From NCBI GenBank assembly GCA_049799955.1, contig JBARIW010000146.1, positions 1 through 64,000 of the forward strand: a DNA stretch of 64,000 nt, written 5' to 3'. This DNA is from JBGTFE01 sp049799955. GTDB lineage: Bacteria > Acidobacteriota > Blastocatellia > Pyrinomonadales > Pyrinomonadaceae. Numbering within the stretch: the stretch's first letter is position 1; each line of letters starts with the position of its first letter. A model generated the notes under the pieces. That model saw only the letters and a program-made list of their open reading frames with translations, searched no databases and was not told where the DNA came from. Both the position numbers and the translations under genes were made by a program. Of the stretch, positions 9,044 to 16,986 are shown piece by piece.

Positions 9044-9879
9044 ACTCCAGTAATTTTTTCTAATTGTTTCGTAATTGAAAATTTATCGTAAAGCGGTTTG
9101 CGGTGCTGTGTAAGCGCGTTGATTTTTTGCTTTACCTCGTTGCAGAGGGCGGAAAATTTTGGATTCGCGCCGAGCTTTTCCAGCATTTTTTGTAGAATTT
9201 CCATAATGCTCGCCGTAAAAAGCTTCGCGCTCACCTGCTCGCTCATCGTGATTTTGCCGTTGTCGTATCGAAAATTATTTGAAGCCGGGCTGAGAAACGG
9301 GTAATCCGTCGAGATTTCGCCGCGCGCTTTTTGAAAAGCCGCCGCGAAATCGAGATTTGCCTGCGCCAGAGTTTTATCAATCGTGCCGAGAAGCTCGCCT
9401 ATGAGATTAAGGAGCATCTGCCAATCGCCGGGCGAAAGATTTGTCTGCCGCGCTTTGTCTTCGACATTGTTTGTAAATTCGAGCGGCGGGCTTTGCGGTT
9501 TCGGAAGCTGAACGGAAATAGGTTTTATGTTCTGAATTGTCGGCGCTTTGGGAAGATTTTCGACCGTAATCTGCGCTTGCGGCGCGGCGACGGCTTCAGT
9601 TTCCTCAATTTCCTGATAAACATTAACGATTCCGCCCGGCTCGCGCGAACGAATCAAAATTCTTTGCAGCGCGTCCTCGCCCTCGGCGATACGCCCGGCA
9701 ATTTGGTCGTGTTCGACGGCTTTTAGCTGATTGGCTTCATTCAGATAGATATTTGCTTCATAACCGCTCATCCCGACGTGAATTTTGCCCGCGAAACCGC
9801 GGCGGCGAAGATAGCGTATTAACGCTTGCAAATTAACGAACGAAGTGTCTAAATTTTCGTGAATCGGGCGATGTTTCAT
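9040..9879 (-). CDS. Hypothetical protein, DUF4388-like N-terminus
   Basis: Cytoplasmic protein of about 279 residues from ATG 9879. The frame stays open to a TTG at 9930, but MKHRPIHENLDTSFVNLQ is a natural start and the upstream part is basic and unlike the rest. The first 90 residues (ALIRYLRRRGFAGKIHVG, then short strands) resemble DUF4388-type domains found in bacterial signalling proteins. The remainder is helical, with conserved-looking DWQMLLNLIGELLGTID and SILEILQK-like segments. No catalytic motif recognised. The stop is contained in the heptamer repeat. Function unknown. Confidence 0.65.
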   Translation of the reverse strand: MKHRPIHENLDTSFVNLQALIRYLRRRGFAGKIHVGMSGYEANIYLNEANQLKAVEHDQIAGRIAEGEDALQRILIRSREPGGIVNVYQEIEETEAVAAPQAQITVENLPKAPTIQNIKPISVQLPKPQSPPLEFTNNVEDKARQTNLSPGDWQMLLNLIGELLGTIDKTLAQANLDFAAAFQKARGEISTDYPFLSPASNNFRYDNGKITMSEQVSAKLFTASIMEILQKMLEKLGANPKFSALCNEVKQKINALTQHRKPLYDKFSITKQLEKITGV

Positions 9880-10040
9880 TTTTTGGCGGAAGGAGAGTTT
9901 TAGTTTAGTAGACCGGACTGAAAAGCGCAATTTTATATATTTTTCGCGCTTTGTGATATAAAAATGCTAATTTCGCATAATTTCCATTGCATCTTTCGCA
10001 ATTTTCGTTCAAAATTCGCAACAAAGCAGTTGTAAAGAAG

Positions 10041-10124
10041 GTTTCAAATCCCAAGTTTCAAATTTCGGTTTTAGGTCTTTGGTTTTCGGTTTTAGCAAAA
10101 ACCAAAAGCCCAAAGCCAAAAACC
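10041..10124. repeat. Heptamer-repeat hairpin (GGTTTTA / AAAAACC)
   Basis: Four left heptamers GGTTTTA, GGTCTTT, GGTTTTC, GGTTTTA (10067-10094), a two-base GC turn, then four right heptamers AAAAACC, AAAAGCC, CAAAGCC, AAAAACC (10097-10124). A further four degenerate heptamers (GTTTCAA, ATCCCAA, GTTTCAA, ATTTCGG) precede at 10041. It lies 29 bases upstream of the permease ATG, so it would be in the leader or promoter region. Confidence 0.85.
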
Positions 10125-10153
10125 ATAAATAAAATCGCAAACATAAATAAACT

Positions 10154-11947
10154 ATGAGCAAATCTTTATTTCGTAAAAAATCTATCGCGCAGATTCAGGC
10201 AGATGCCGCCGCCGGTTTTTCCGATGCGGAAACCGTTTCTCTGCGCCGCTCGCTCGGAACATTTGATTTAACGATGCTCGGCATCGCGGCGATTATCGGC
10301 GCGGGCATTTTCGCAATGGTCGGACAGGCTTCGAATCGAGGCGGTCCGGCGGTCGTTATTCTTTTCATTTTCGCGGCTGTCGCCTGCGGATTTTCCGCGC
10401 TTTGTTATGCGGAATTCGCCTCGAAAATCCCGATTGCAGGCTCGGCTTACACCTACGCTTACGCCAGTTTCGGCGAGCTTCTGGCGTGGATTATCGGCTG
10501 GGATTTGCTGGTCGAATACGCTATCGGCAACATCGCCGTCGCCATTTCGTGGAGCGATTATTTTACGAGCTTGCTTGCCAGCAACGGCATTAATATTCCG
10601 CTCAATTACACGATGGATTATCGTACGGCGCATCTCGGTTTTGAAGCCGTAACGGAAGCGATGAAAGGCGGAACGGCGACGGTTGAGAGCTTAAAAGCGA
10701 CTTGCACCGCCGCAACCGCGACAGTCAACTGCGGTCAAATTGAAGCTTTTAACGCATGGACGAACGCGCCGCATATCGGCGGCTTGCCGGTAATTGCTGA
10801 CTTGCCCGCGCTCGGCATCGTTTTTCTTATCACCTGTCTGGTTTACATCGGCATCCGCGAATCGAAAACCGCTTCGAACATAATGGTCGCGCTGAAGCTT
10901 GCGGTTATCCTTCTGGTCATCGTCGTCGGCGCGTTTTTTGTCAAAACGGCAAACTGGACGCCGTTTATGCCGAACGGTTTCGGCGGCGTGATGACGGGCG
11001 TTTCCGCCGTATTTTTCGCGTATATCGGTTTCGACGCGCTCTCGACGACCGCCGAAGAATGTAAAGACCCGTATAAAACTCTGCCGCGCGGAATGATTTA
11101 TTCGCTTTTGATATGCACGGTTTTATACGTCATTCTCGCGCTGGTTCTGACCGGAATGGTTTCCTACACGAAACTTGCGGTCGGCGACCCGCTCGCGTTC
11201 GTTTTCGGACCGGAAGGCGTCAATATTCCGTGGATTTCGGGTGTTATCGCCGTCAGCGCGATTATCGCAATTGCGACCGTTTTGCTCGTTTTCCAGCTCG
11301 GTCAGCCGCGTCTCTGGATGGCGATGAGCCGCGACGGGCTTCTGCCGAAAATCTTTTCGTCGATTCACCCGAAATTCAGAACGCCGTGGTTTTCGACGAT
11401 TCTGACGGGCTTTATGGTGGCGATTCCGGCGCTGTTTATGAATCTTTCGGAAGTTACGGATTTATCGGTTATCGGAACGCTGTTCGCGTTCATCATCGTC
11501 TGCGCGGGCGTGCTGGTTAAAGACAAGGAATTTGCGGGCAGCAAGCGCTTTGTGCCGTATATCGATTCGTCTTGGATTGTCCCGATTTTGTTCGCGGGCA
11601 TTATGATTGCGCTCTTTTACTTTAACGGCGACGCGATAACGAGATTTTTAACCGATTTTACGCCGACCGAAACAGGCGAAACGATGCTCGGCACGTTTTC
11701 GCACAAAATTCCGTATTACGTTTTCATTCTTTTAGCCTTTGTGATGACGTATCTTTCGGTGGCAAAACGTCTTTCGCTGATTCCGGTTCTCGGCGTGATG
11801 TCGTGCGCGTATTTGATGACCGAACTCGGCATCACCAACTGGATACGCTTTGCCATCTGGCTGATTGTCGGTATGGTCGTTTATTTCTTTTACAGCTACA
11901 CGCACAGCAAGCTGCATATGCGAGAGGAAGCGGCGGCGGAAACTTAG
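10154..11947 (+). CDS. APC-superfamily amino acid permease
   Basis: 597-residue integral membrane transporter with about 12-14 helices. The start (SLRRSLGTFDLTMLGIAAIIGAGIFAMVGQA) is the unwound TM1 substrate region of APC/CAT permeases, and FAYIGFDALSTTAEECKDP in TM6 is typical of cationic or broad-range amino acid permeases (YfnA/CAT group). A longer loop (about 155-205) with two cysteines, AEAMKGG- and TCTAATATVNC-containing, separates TM4 and TM5, which is unusual for the family. The protein ends in a short charged tail. Substrate cannot be assigned. Monocistronic by layout. Confidence 0.9.
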   Translation: MSKSLFRKKSIAQIQADAAAGFSDAETVSLRRSLGTFDLTMLGIAAIIGAGIFAMVGQASNRGGPAVVILFIFAAVACGFSALCYAEFASKIPIAGSAYTYAYASFGELLAWIIGWDLLVEYAIGNIAVAISWSDYFTSLLASNGINIPLNYTMDYRTAHLGFEAVTEAMKGGTATVESLKATCTAATATVNCGQIEAFNAWTNAPHIGGLPVIADLPALGIVFLITCLVYIGIRESKTASNIMVALKLAVILLVIVVGAFFVKTANWTPFMPNGFGGVMTGVSAVFFAYIGFDALSTTAEECKDPYKTLPRGMIYSLLICTVLYVILALVLTGMVSYTKLAVGDPLAFVFGPEGVNIPWISGVIAVSAIIAIATVLLVFQLGQPRLWMAMSRDGLLPKIFSSIHPKFRTPWFSTILTGFMVAIPALFMNLSEVTDLSVIGTLFAFIIVCAGVLVKDKEFAGSKRFVPYIDSSWIVPILFAGIMIALFYFNGDAITRFLTDFTPTETGETMLGTFSHKIPYYVFILLAFVMTYLSVAKRLSLIPVLGVMSCAYLMTELGITNWIRFAIWLIVGMVVYFFYSYTHSKLHMREEAAAET

Positions 11948-11958
11948 GCGCGTGAATC

Positions 11959-11993
11959 GAGAGCGGATAAAACTCGATAACTTATCCGCTCTC
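11959..11993 (+). terminator. Hairpin after permease, possible terminator
   Basis: GAGAGCGGATAA pairs perfectly with TTATCCGCTCTC over 12 bases with an 11-base loop, 11 bases after the permease stop. No T-tract follows, so it may be a factor-dependent or mRNA-stabilising hairpin. Confidence 0.5.
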
Positions 11994-12005
11994 AACCAAA
12001 AAATG

Positions 12006-12035
12006 TTGTAAAAGACACCCGGAAAGGTTTATAAT
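12006..12035 (+). promoter_or_regulatory. Sigma70-type promoter of the exported-paralog operon
   Basis: TTGTAA at 12006-12011 and a perfect TATAAT at 12030-12035, spaced 18 bases, ahead of a strong GGAGGAG ribosome-binding site and the ATG at 12059. Inferred by consensus only. Confidence 0.45.
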
Positions 12036-12058
12036 TTCATTAAATTTGGAGGAGAATT

Positions 12059-12550
12059 ATGAAAAGAAAAATTATTTTGTTATTCGCGCTTTCACTGATT
12101 TTGACGGCTTCGACAGTTTTCGCACAACAGGAAACGGATAATTTTCTGGGCAAGTGGAAGCTCGCCGAAACAGGAAATAAATGGCTGGAAAAATACGGCG
12201 TCGAATCGATGACGATAAACGTCAGCGAAGAGAACGGTAAACTGATAATTGAGAGAAGCGGTAAAAGCTCCATATATAAATCTCTCTCGCCGTCTTCTAC
12301 GGAAGTTTATAATATCAATGAGGATACGGAAATCTCTTTTCCTGACGCGCGTTATTCTGTCGGTGTTCAATATCGCCGGTTGAGAATTTTAAATGCTAAC
12401 AAACTGCAATTTTTAACGAAAATTAAACCGGCAGATTTAGGTGAAACGCTAACGAGAGCGACGTGGATTCTTTCCGAAGACGGTAAAACTCTGACCGTCA
12501 AGCAGGAAGGCATGTACGGCACTAACAAAATAGTTTTTACAAAACAGTAA
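12059..12550 (+). CDS. Small exported protein, paralog 1 of 3
   Basis: 163 residues with a signal peptide ending in STVFA (about residue 22). The mature part opens with FLGKWKLAETGN and closes with ATWILSEDGKTLTVKQEGMYGTNKIVFTKQ, a layout like small lipocalin-type beta barrels seen in many Acidobacteriota and Bacteroidota. The next two genes share these start and end blocks (FLGxWKLxET, VESMTxxV, SEDGKTLTV, KLVFTKQ), so the three arose by tandem duplication. Strong GGAGGAG four bases from ATG. No catalytic residues; ligand unknown. Probably first gene of an operon with 12587 and 13083. Confidence 0.75.
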   Translation: MKRKIILLFALSLILTASTVFAQQETDNFLGKWKLAETGNKWLEKYGVESMTINVSEENGKLIIERSGKSSIYKSLSPSSTEVYNINEDTEISFPDARYSVGVQYRRLRILNANKLQFLTKIKPADLGETLTRATWILSEDGKTLTVKQEGMYGTNKIVFTKQ

Positions 12551-12586
12551 GCGGTTCCAAAAAATTCACCGGCAGGAAGATTGAAT

Positions 12587-13060
12587 ATGAAAAAGAATGT
12601 AATTTTAATGGCGATTGTTACGATTTTTCTGACAGCTTCAACAATTTTTGCCCAGCAGAAAACCGGCAATTTTCTGGGAACATGGAAGCTCGCCGAAACA
12701 AATAACCGGACGAACGAGCTGAATATTAAATCGATGACGATAACCGTTACCGAAACGGACAAGGATTTGATAATCGAGAGAAATACTCAAAAATCCGACA
12801 TCGGTTTTTCGTCCAAGAATATTTATAAGACCAGCGGAGCGACGACGACCTCGCTTGTCGGCGGACGTTTCGGCGGTCTCGAAACGCAGTTTTTACGATT
12901 TGTAAAGAACAACAAACTTGAGCTTTTATGGGCATTTCAGGGAGAAAGGGACGGAAGGTCAAGCAGGGAAATCTGGACGGTTTCCGAAGACGGTAAAACT
13001 CTGACCGTCTTACAGAAAGGCGCTTATATTTCCGGCAAATTGGTTTTTACAAAACAGTAA
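12587..13060 (+). CDS. Small exported protein, paralog 2 of 3
   Basis: 157 residues from ATG 12587, chosen over an in-frame TTG at 12581 because AGGAAG lies seven bases before the ATG. Signal peptide ends STIFA. The mature protein repeats the blocks of its upstream neighbour (FLGTWKLAETNN, IKSMTITV, IWTVSEDGKTLTV, GKLVFTKQ) but differs in the middle, where it is richer in Ser, Thr and Gly. It lies 36 bases after paralog 1 and 22 before paralog 3, so co-transcription is likely. Function unknown; lipocalin-like fold suspected. Confidence 0.75.
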   Translation: MKKNVILMAIVTIFLTASTIFAQQKTGNFLGTWKLAETNNRTNELNIKSMTITVTETDKDLIIERNTQKSDIGFSSKNIYKTSGATTTSLVGGRFGGLETQFLRFVKNNKLELLWAFQGERDGRSSREIWTVSEDGKTLTVLQKGAYISGKLVFTKQ

Positions 13061-13082
13061 AAATCATTCGGGGTAATTTTAT

Positions 13083-13955
13083 ATGAAAAAGATTTTATTT
13101 TTAACAGCAATGTTTTGCCTGCTGGCAATTTCGGCTTCTGCTCAAAACAAGACGGATTTTTCGGGCGATTGGGAACTCGATACCGTTCAAAGCAAGATGG
13201 ACGAGCGAATGCGCGTCGAATCGATGACGATGAAGGTTCAGCAGACCGAAAAGGATATAACGGTCGGAACTTTCACGAAACGAGCCGTCTCGAATGAAGG
13301 CGGAATGAATCGCGGCGGCACTACGCCGACAGCTTTGACTTACAGTCTCGAAGGCAAAAAAACCAAAGCGGAAGTCGGCGGCGGAATGATGGCGGGAACG
13401 GCGACGCTCAAAGCTTCTCTCGGCGCGGACGGTAAACTGAATTTGTCTTCCGTCCGCAATATAAATACGCAGATGGGCGCGATGACGATAACCGTCAATG
13501 AAACGTGGGAACTTGCGGACGGCGGCAAAACTCTGAAAGTTACGCGCAATATGGAAACGCCGCGCGGCGCGCAGAATTCGGAATTGGTTTTTGCGAAAAA
13601 AGATTCGGCGTCCGTTTCTGCCGAAACGCCGAAAATCGATACAGCCGTTACCAATTCGGCTAAGCTGCCAACGCCGAAAACCATTTCGGGCGGCGTGCTC
13701 AACAGTAAGGCGAAAAATCTCGCAAAACCTGTGTATCCGGAAGCCGCCAGAGCCGTCAAAGCGAGCGGCGCGGTCAATGTGCAGGTAACGATTGACGAAC
13801 AGGGAAATGTAATCTCGGCAAGCGCCGTCAGCGGTCATCCTTTGCTCAGAAAAGCATCGGAAGACGCGGCGCGGGCGTCGAAGTTTTCACCGACAATGCT
13901 CGAAGGCGTTCCGGTAAAAGTTACCGGAATCGTTATTTATAATTTCGTCCCTTAA
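13083..13955 (+). CDS. Exported paralog 3 fused to a TonB C-terminal domain
   Basis: 290 residues. Signal peptide (1-20, SASA end), then the same repeated domain as the two upstream genes (FSGDWELDTVQ, VESMTMKVQQT, TWELADGGKTLKVTR, SELVFAKK), a Thr/Ser/Pro-rich linker (175-205), and a TonB C-terminal domain (about 210-290: PVYPEAARAVKASGAVNVQVTIDEQGNV...). It has a cleavable signal peptide and no retained N-terminal anchor, so it is probably not a classical energy transducer; such free TonB_C domains are common in Acidobacteriota and their role is unclear. A terminator follows at 13979. Confidence 0.8.
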   Translation: MKKILFLTAMFCLLAISASAQNKTDFSGDWELDTVQSKMDERMRVESMTMKVQQTEKDITVGTFTKRAVSNEGGMNRGGTTPTALTYSLEGKKTKAEVGGGMMAGTATLKASLGADGKLNLSSVRNINTQMGAMTITVNETWELADGGKTLKVTRNMETPRGAQNSELVFAKKDSASVSAETPKIDTAVTNSAKLPTPKTISGGVLNSKAKNLAKPVYPEAARAVKASGAVNVQVTIDEQGNVISASAVSGHPLLRKASEDAARASKFSPTMLEGVPVKVTGIVIYNFVP

Positions 13956-13978
13956 TCGATACAACTTCGGGAGAAAGC

Positions 13979-14006
13979 AGCGGGAGTTTCGGCTCTCGCT
14001 TTTTTA
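13979..14006 (+). terminator. Intrinsic terminator after the paralog operon
   Basis: AGCGGGAG, loop TTTCGG, CTCTCGCT (one G-T pair), followed by a run of T. It ends the three-gene exported-paralog operon. Confidence 0.8.
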
Positions 14007-14024
14007 TGTTCTAATTTATCCGAT

Positions 14025-14489
14025 ATGAAAATTCGCCCGGTTATAAAGCAGGATGTGCCAAAAATTATCAAGCTTATCGGCGACGTTTGGGCGGAATTCG
14101 ACTGCGTTTTTGTCGTCGAACAGGAAGAAACGCATCTGCTCGCGCCGGATGAATATTTTCGCGCGAAAGACGGCGAATTCTGGGTTGTGGTCGAGAAAAA
14201 CGAAATCGTCGCAACCGTCGCCGTAATGATGCTCGGCGAAAAAACGGGCGAGCTGAAGTCGCTTTACGTCCGCAAAGATTTTCGACGGCAGGGATTGGGC
14301 GAAAAATTAACCACGCTCGTCATAAAATACGCGCAGATGAAGGGCGCGAAAGAGATGATTTTGTGGTCTGACACCAGATTTACAAAGGCGCACAAGCTTT
14401 ACGAAAGACTCGGTTTTAAAAATGTCAGTAGTCGCGAGCCGGATGGTTTGAACAGCTCAAAAGAGTTTGGCTTCAAGCGGAACATTTAA
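14025..14489 (+). CDS. GNAT-family N-acetyltransferase
   Basis: 154-residue acyl-CoA-dependent acetyltransferase. Strand 4 and the acetyl-CoA pyrophosphate loop are visible as LKSLYVRKDFRRQGLGEKLTTLVI (RRQGLG P-loop, about residues 85-100), followed by KAHKLYERLGFKNV, the usual C-terminal motif. Substrate unknown; family members modify small molecules or N-termini. The final codon ATT and the TAA stop lie inside the first heptamer of the repeat at 14482, so the end of this protein is set by the repeat. Confidence 0.85.
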   Translation: MKIRPVIKQDVPKIIKLIGDVWAEFDCVFVVEQEETHLLAPDEYFRAKDGEFWVVVEKNEIVATVAVMMLGEKTGELKSLYVRKDFRRQGLGEKLTTLVIKYAQMKGAKEMILWSDTRFTKAHKLYERLGFKNVSSREPDGLNSSKEFGFKRNI

Positions 14490-14556
14490 CATTTAACATT
14501 TATCATTTATCATTAAACACGAATTCTTCTGATAGATGTTAAATGTTAAATGTTAA
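14482..14556. repeat. Heptamer-repeat hairpin carrying stop and start codons
   Basis: Left arm: ACATTTA three times, TCATTTA, TCATTAA (14482-14516). Core: ACACGAATTCTTCTGAT. Right arm: ATGTTAA three times (14536-14556) followed by ATGACGG. The left arm provides the stop of the GNAT gene and the right arm provides the ATG of nadK. The same element, inverted, is found at 49440-49507 with a shared AGAAGAATTCGTGTTTA core. Confidence 0.88.
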
Positions 14557-15431
14557 ATGACGGAATAAAATGCGTTGGCGTCGTCGTCAAGCCGAATCAC
14601 AAAGAGGCTTGGGCGACGGCTTGCGAGCTGTCAGAATGGCTCGAAAAGCGCGGCATCGGGCTGATAGGCAAGCCGCATGAGGAAACGGAAAGAGTCAACG
14701 CCGAAAAATGCGAGATTGACACGGTTGAAAGCGAAAAGTTTAAATCCGAAGCCGATTTAATCGTCGTTTTAGGCGGCGACGGCACGATGCTTTCGACGGC
14801 GCGGCTGACCGGAAATCGTGAAGTTCCGGTGCTTGGAATCAATTACGGAAGTCTCGGCTATCTGACCGAATTTCGCATCGAGGAAATGTTCGCCGCGCTC
14901 GAAGAAATTCTTTCGGGACACTATGAGCTCGACCGCCGCGTGATGCTCGAAGTCGAACACCGGCGCGGCGCGGAATTGCTCGGCAAAGGTCGCGTTCTGA
15001 ATGATGTCGTCATCAACAAAGCGGCGCTGGCGCGAATTATCGAAATCGAAGTCAGTCTTAATCATCTTTTCGTCAACAGCTTTCGCGCGGACGGCTTGAT
15101 TATCGCCACGCCGACCGGCTCGACCGCGTATAATCTTTCGGCAGGCGGACCGATTGTTTATCCTTCGATGGAGGCGGTCGTGCTGACGCCGATTTGTCCT
15201 TTTACGCTGACAAATCGCCCGATTGTCATTCCCGACGACGCGGAGATAAACCTGACTTTGAAGAACGAGAGCGACGGCGTGGCGCTGACGCTCGACGGGC
15301 AAATCGGCTATTCGATGAAGACGGGCGACACGGTTTCGATTCGCAAAAGCCCGACGACGTTTAATCTCGTCCAGCCGCCGAACAGAAATTATTTCGACGT
15401 GCTCAGAAACAAGCTGAAATGGGGACGATAA
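14550..15431 (+). CDS. nadK: NAD kinase
   Basis: Phosphorylates NAD to NADP, the only de novo route to NADP. Key features are GGDGT at residues 75-79 (catalytic Asp), GINYGSLGYLTEF, NDVVINK, and the DGLIIATPTGSTAYNLSAGGP block that binds NAD. Length 293 is normal. The first residues MLND come from the heptamer repeat; alignment of the conserved first strand (CVGVVVKPNH) requires a start close to this ATG, and several out-of-frame ATGs sit 7 bases apart before it. Downstream gene 15498 is separated by a further heptamer run. Confidence 0.95.
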   Translation: MLNDGIKCVGVVVKPNHKEAWATACELSEWLEKRGIGLIGKPHEETERVNAEKCEIDTVESEKFKSEADLIVVLGGDGTMLSTARLTGNREVPVLGINYGSLGYLTEFRIEEMFAALEEILSGHYELDRRVMLEVEHRRGAELLGKGRVLNDVVINKAALARIIEIEVSLNHLFVNSFRADGLIIATPTGSTAYNLSAGGPIVYPSMEAVVLTPICPFTLTNRPIVIPDDAEINLTLKNESDGVALTLDGQIGYSMKTGDTVSIRKSPTTFNLVQPPNRNYFDVLRNKLKWGR

Positions 15432-15434
15432 TTC

Positions 15435-15476
15435 GATTTTGGATTTTAGATTTTGGATTTTGGATTTCAAATTTAG
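15435..15476. repeat. Single-arm heptamer repeat (GATTTTG)
   Basis: Six heptamers in register: GATTTTG, GATTTTA, GATTTTG, GATTTTG, GATTTCA, AATTTAG. It starts three bases after the nadK stop and ends 21 bases before the next ATG. No clear complementary arm. Confidence 0.8.
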
Positions 15477-15497
15477 ACTGAAAATTAAAGAAAAACT

Positions 15498-16910
15498 ATG
15501 GCTGAAACTAATCAGGACAAAAAACAAAAGAATCCGGCTCCCGATGAATACGAGCGCGAGCTTGCGACCGATTTGGACGACGAAACGGCAGACAAGCCGA
15601 AAGGCATGGCGCTGCACACGAAGATTTTAATCGGTTTGCTAATCGGCGTCATCGGCGGAGTAATTGTTAACCGCTACGTTAGCCCCGACACGACAAATTT
15701 TGTTATCAAGCAGTTTACCGAGCCAATCGGGCAGCTTTTCTTAAATCTCCTGCTGATGATTGTCGTGCCGCTCGTTTTTTCTTCGTTAATCGTCGGCGTC
15801 GCGGGCATCGGCGATATTCGCAAGCTCGGTCGCATCGGTTTAAAATCTTTCGCTTATTGTCTGGTTATCTCGGCAATTTCGGTCGTTATCGGTTTGTTTC
15901 TGGCAAACACGATTCAGCCGGGCAAACGGATTGCGGACGATACGAAAGCGAGAATGGAGCAGCAATTCGGCGGCGATGCGGCAAAAAGGGTTGAAGACCA
16001 AAAAAAAGCGGATGAAGTCGCCAAAGCGGATACGGCATTGATGTCGGTCGTCAAAACCGTCGTGCCGAGCAATGCTTTCAATTCGATTTCGGGCGCGAAC
16101 CCGAATATGCTTCACCTGATGTTTTTCGCCCTTGTTATCGGCATCGCGATTACGCTGCTTCCGGCGTCGGCTTCAAAGCCTTTTGTCGGCGTGATGGATT
16201 CGCTGTTTCAGATAACCTCGAAGATTATCGACATCATCATGAAATTCGCGCCGTATGCCGTCGCTTGCCTGATTTTTACAAACGTCGCGCGTTTCGGGCT
16301 TGAGCTTCTCGGCGCGCTCGGGTGGTTTGTCGTAACGGTTCTGCTCGGCTTGGGCTTGCATATGTTCGGCGTTTATTCGCTGTCGGTCTGGTTTTTGTCG
16401 AAAATCAATCCGCTCGAATTTTTCAAACGCGTGCGAACGGTGATTGTTACGGCGTTTTCGACTTCCTCGTCAAACGCGACTTTGCCGACCGCCTTGAGAG
16501 TTTCCGAAGAAAATCTCAGCGTTCCGAAAGAAATCAACAGCTTTGTTCTGACGGTCGGCGCGACCGCCAATCAAAACGGCACGGCTTTGTATGAAGGCGT
16601 TACCGTCCTGTTTCTGGCGCAGCTCGCTTTGCCCGAGCCTTTGTCGCTCGGAACACAGTTGATGGTCGTTTATCTCGCCATTCTAGGCGGCATCGGAACG
16701 GCGGGCGTGCCGAGCGGCTCGATTCCGTTTATCATCGGAATTCTGGCGATGATTGGCGTCAATCCCGCGCTGATTGCGATTATCCTCGGCGTTGATAGAA
16801 TTCTGGATATGTGCCGCACGACTCTAAACGTCGTCGGCGATATTACGGCGGCGACATTCGTTGCCCGAAGCGAAGGCTACGAGCTTTTGAAAGAACCGGA
16901 AAAAATTTAG
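15498..16910 (+). CDS. Dicarboxylate/amino acid:cation symporter (DAACS)
   Basis: 470-residue Na+/H+-coupled symporter of the GltP/DctA (SDF) family. Eight helices plus two re-entrant hairpins are expected. Signatures: the Ser-rich HP1 AFSTSSSNATLPTAL (about 320-335), TM7 NQNGTALYEG, and the HP2/TM8 region GTAGVPSGSIPF and DRILDMCRTTLNVVGD, which hold the Asp and Asn used for substrate and sodium. The hydrophilic N-terminal 35 residues (many Asp, Glu and Lys) and an extra charged loop between TM3 and TM4 (about 135-180) are longer than in GltPh. Specificity (glutamate, aspartate or dicarboxylate) not determined. Confidence 0.93.
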   Translation: MAETNQDKKQKNPAPDEYERELATDLDDETADKPKGMALHTKILIGLLIGVIGGVIVNRYVSPDTTNFVIKQFTEPIGQLFLNLLLMIVVPLVFSSLIVGVAGIGDIRKLGRIGLKSFAYCLVISAISVVIGLFLANTIQPGKRIADDTKARMEQQFGGDAAKRVEDQKKADEVAKADTALMSVVKTVVPSNAFNSISGANPNMLHLMFFALVIGIAITLLPASASKPFVGVMDSLFQITSKIIDIIMKFAPYAVACLIFTNVARFGLELLGALGWFVVTVLLGLGLHMFGVYSLSVWFLSKINPLEFFKRVRTVIVTAFSTSSSNATLPTALRVSEENLSVPKEINSFVLTVGATANQNGTALYEGVTVLFLAQLALPEPLSLGTQLMVVYLAILGGIGTAGVPSGSIPFIIGILAMIGVNPALIAIILGVDRILDMCRTTLNVVGDITAATFVARSEGYELLKEPEKI

Positions 16911-16929
16911 GCTCGATAACGATAAACGC

Positions 16930-16986
16930 GCCCGCGCTTAAGCTCGAAAGGTTTTATCTTTTTCGCTTTAGCGCGGGCAAAATTTT
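16930..16986 (+). terminator. Terminator between symporter and polysaccharide locus
   Basis: GCCCGCGCT and AGCGCGGGC form a 9-bp stem with a long loop, followed by AAAATTTTTT. It lies between converging genes and could act in both directions. Confidence 0.55.
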
